Positions 62,975 through 64,000 of a stretch of DNA of 64,000 bases are shown here, in pieces. Origin of the DNA: Falsiruegeria litorea R37 (GTDB lineage Bacteria; Pseudomonadota; Alphaproteobacteria; Rhodobacterales; Rhodobacteraceae); the NCBI RefSeq assembly GCF_900172225.1, contig NZ_FWFO01000008.1, positions 34,201 to 98,200 on the forward strand, written 5' to 3'. The notes beneath the pieces are model-generated. The model searched no databases, was not told the DNA's origin, and saw only the letters and a list, made by a program, of their open reading frames with translations. Positions within the stretch are counted from its first letter, which is position 1; each line of letters opens with the position of its first letter. The translations under genes were made by a program, and so were the position numbers.

Positions 62975-63886
62975 ATGTCGCTTACTCTGCTCAGAACCCT
63001 GGTTGCCGTTGCGGATCGTGGTAGCTTTGCCGCCGCTGCCGATCAGGTTTGCGTAAGTCATGCTGCGGTCGGCCAGCAGATGCGCAAACTCGAGGAACTG
63101 GTCCAAACCGAACTGTTTGATCGGTCCGAGCGCTCTCCTCGTCTCAACGCTGTTGGCCTGGCTTTGGTCCCACGCGCGCGCGCGGTCCTTCAGGACTATG
63201 ACCAAATGCTCGACGATCTGATTGGTGAGGCACGACTCTATGGAGAGTTGTCTTTGGGTGTGGTGCAATCGACGATGCGCGAACTTGTGCCTCGGGTGCT
63301 GAAACAACTGGTGGCAACCTACCCCCAACTTCACGTGCGCATCGTGCCGGGCTTGTCAGAAGAGCTGATCGAGCAAGTTGAAAGGCGCGGTTTGGATGCG
63401 GCCATTCTTGCGATTCCAGGATCCCCAGACCCAGGATTTGACTGGCGCCCCTTTGCTGTTGAACCCTTAGTTCTGATTGTTGCACCGGGTGCTGGGGAAA
63501 CAGACGTCGATACTTTGTTGAAGACCCGGCCATTTATTCGCCACAGCAGGCGGGCCACCGTAGGTCAATTGGCAGATCGATGGCTGAGCAAGGCGGGCTA
63601 TACGGTCGAGGCAACGATGGAGCTCGATTCGCTTGAATCCGTGGCAAGCATGGTGGCTCATGACCTGGGTGTGTCGGTGGTGCCAGATATCTGCGTGCCC
63701 GATACGGCGTTCTCGCAGCTACAGCGCATTCCATTGAACAGCTTCGGATTGGAACGTCAGCTGGGGATTCTGACACGGGCGGATTGCGCCAAGACACGTC
63801 TGGTCGAGGGGTTGCTTGCCGCCGTCACGCGCGTCGTCTCGGAAACGCGCGACGGCGGTGAATTTACGCCTGCACAGCCTTCATGA
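62975..63886 (+). CDS. LysR-family transcriptional regulator
   Basis: ATG 62975 (GGGG upstream) gives 303 residues: MSLTLLRTLVAVADRGSFAAAADQVCVSHAAVGQQMRKLEELVQTELFDRSERSPRLNAVGLAL, a LysR winged helix, then the effector domain. It follows lacI by 49 nt. Its last 23 nt overlap the end of a convergent gene that runs in from the right edge. Confidence 0.9.
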   Translation: MSLTLLRTLVAVADRGSFAAAADQVCVSHAAVGQQMRKLEELVQTELFDRSERSPRLNAVGLALVPRARAVLQDYDQMLDDLIGEARLYGELSLGVVQSTMRELVPRVLKQLVATYPQLHVRIVPGLSEELIEQVERRGLDAAILAIPGSPDPGFDWRPFAVEPLVLIVAPGAGETDVDTLLKTRPFIRHSRRATVGQLADRWLSKAGYTVEATMELDSLESVASMVAHDLGVSVVPDICVPDTAFSQLQRIPLNSFGLERQLGILTRADCAKTRLVEGLLAAVTRVVSETRDGGEFTPAQPS

Positions 63887-64000
63887 ACCTGTCCTTGATG
63901 ACGACGGGGTCCATTGTGATGACGGGCATTTTTGCGTTGCCGCTTTCGCATTTGCTGACGATCACGGTCATCTTGCCACCGTCCAGCGCCGCCTGCAGTG
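63864..64000 (-). CDS. C-terminal end of a gene entering from the right edge, possible TPP enzyme
   Basis: The minus-strand frame is open from the window edge to a TAA at 63864-63866 and gives the last 45 or so residues: LQAALDGGKMTVIVSKCESGNAKMP, then VITMDPVVIKDRFMKAVQA. A short strand (MTVIVSKCE) followed by a helix ending in DRFMKAV is seen at the end of some TPP-dependent decarboxylases and oxidoreductases, but the fragment is too short to name with confidence. It is convergent with the LysR gene and overlaps its end by 23 nt. Confidence 0.5.
   Translation of the reverse strand, partial: LQAALDGGKMTVIVSKCESGNAKMPVITMDPVVIKDRFMKAVQA

Overview
The window looks like chromosome of a marine alphaproteobacterium of the Rhodobacterales (Roseobacter group). 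The grounds are high-GC coding sequence with AT-rich intergenic islands, a bioBFDAGC operon with BioR-type boxes, GlxA/GbdR-type regulators, a Prt-type type I exporter beside a CHRD/RTX protein, and a betaine-catabolism cluster with a close HpbD homologue. No rRNA, tRNA, CRISPR array or intact insertion sequence was recognised.

Region 1 (1-20.5 kb) is devoted to type I secretion and holds two different systems side by side. The first, all on the minus strand, has the start of an HlyB-type exporter with a degenerate C39-like domain (cut by the window edge), a 103-residue small protein, an HlyC-type toxin acyltransferase and a giant (about 3000 residue) RTX protein. That protein is built of 18-residue MARTX-like repeats, one jelly-roll-like domain and three LamG-like domains. 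The second, beyond an OxyR-like LysR gene, is a PrtD/PrtE-type ABC exporter and adaptor next to its probable substrate, a 1235-residue protein with four repeats of about 176-181 residues, a CHRD segment and RTX repeats.

Region 2 (21.3-31.7 kb) is housekeeping: ilvD, a protein with a C-terminal winged helix, a GntR regulator that is a candidate BioR, six translationally coupled biotin genes (bioB-F-D-A-G-C) behind two BioR-type boxes, and nadE.

Region 3 (32-46.7 kb) holds regulators and small metabolic units. A cytochrome P450 sits divergent to a MarR gene across a perfect palindrome. A five-gene operon (HisC-like aminotransferase, TPP enzyme, P-loop protein, HAD phosphatase, aldehyde dehydrogenase) has no pathway I can name, and an internally deleted IMPase remnant lies at its end. 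LuxR-, TetR-, LysR- and GlxA/GbdR-type regulators, a YceI protein and a sulfotransferase-like protein follow.

Region 4 (46.7-64 kb) appears to catabolise (hydroxy)proline betaine. The plus-strand operon encodes a GntR regulator, a DapA-family lyase/deaminase, an aldehyde dehydrogenase and a DAO-type FAD oxidoreductase. The convergent minus-strand genes encode a DUF1989-GcvT fusion, a ProXVW-like betaine importer, a non-pyrrolysine MttB homologue, hpbD and two SDRs. A LacI gene with twin palindromic operators controls the latter side. The inferred flow is: import, removal of N-methyl groups by MttB-like plus GcvT-like proteins instead of the Rieske demethylases known from other hpb clusters, HpbD epimerisation, oxidation, deamination and semialdehyde oxidation. 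This alternative demethylation branch, the giant RTX locus and the unnamed five-gene operon are the most interesting items.
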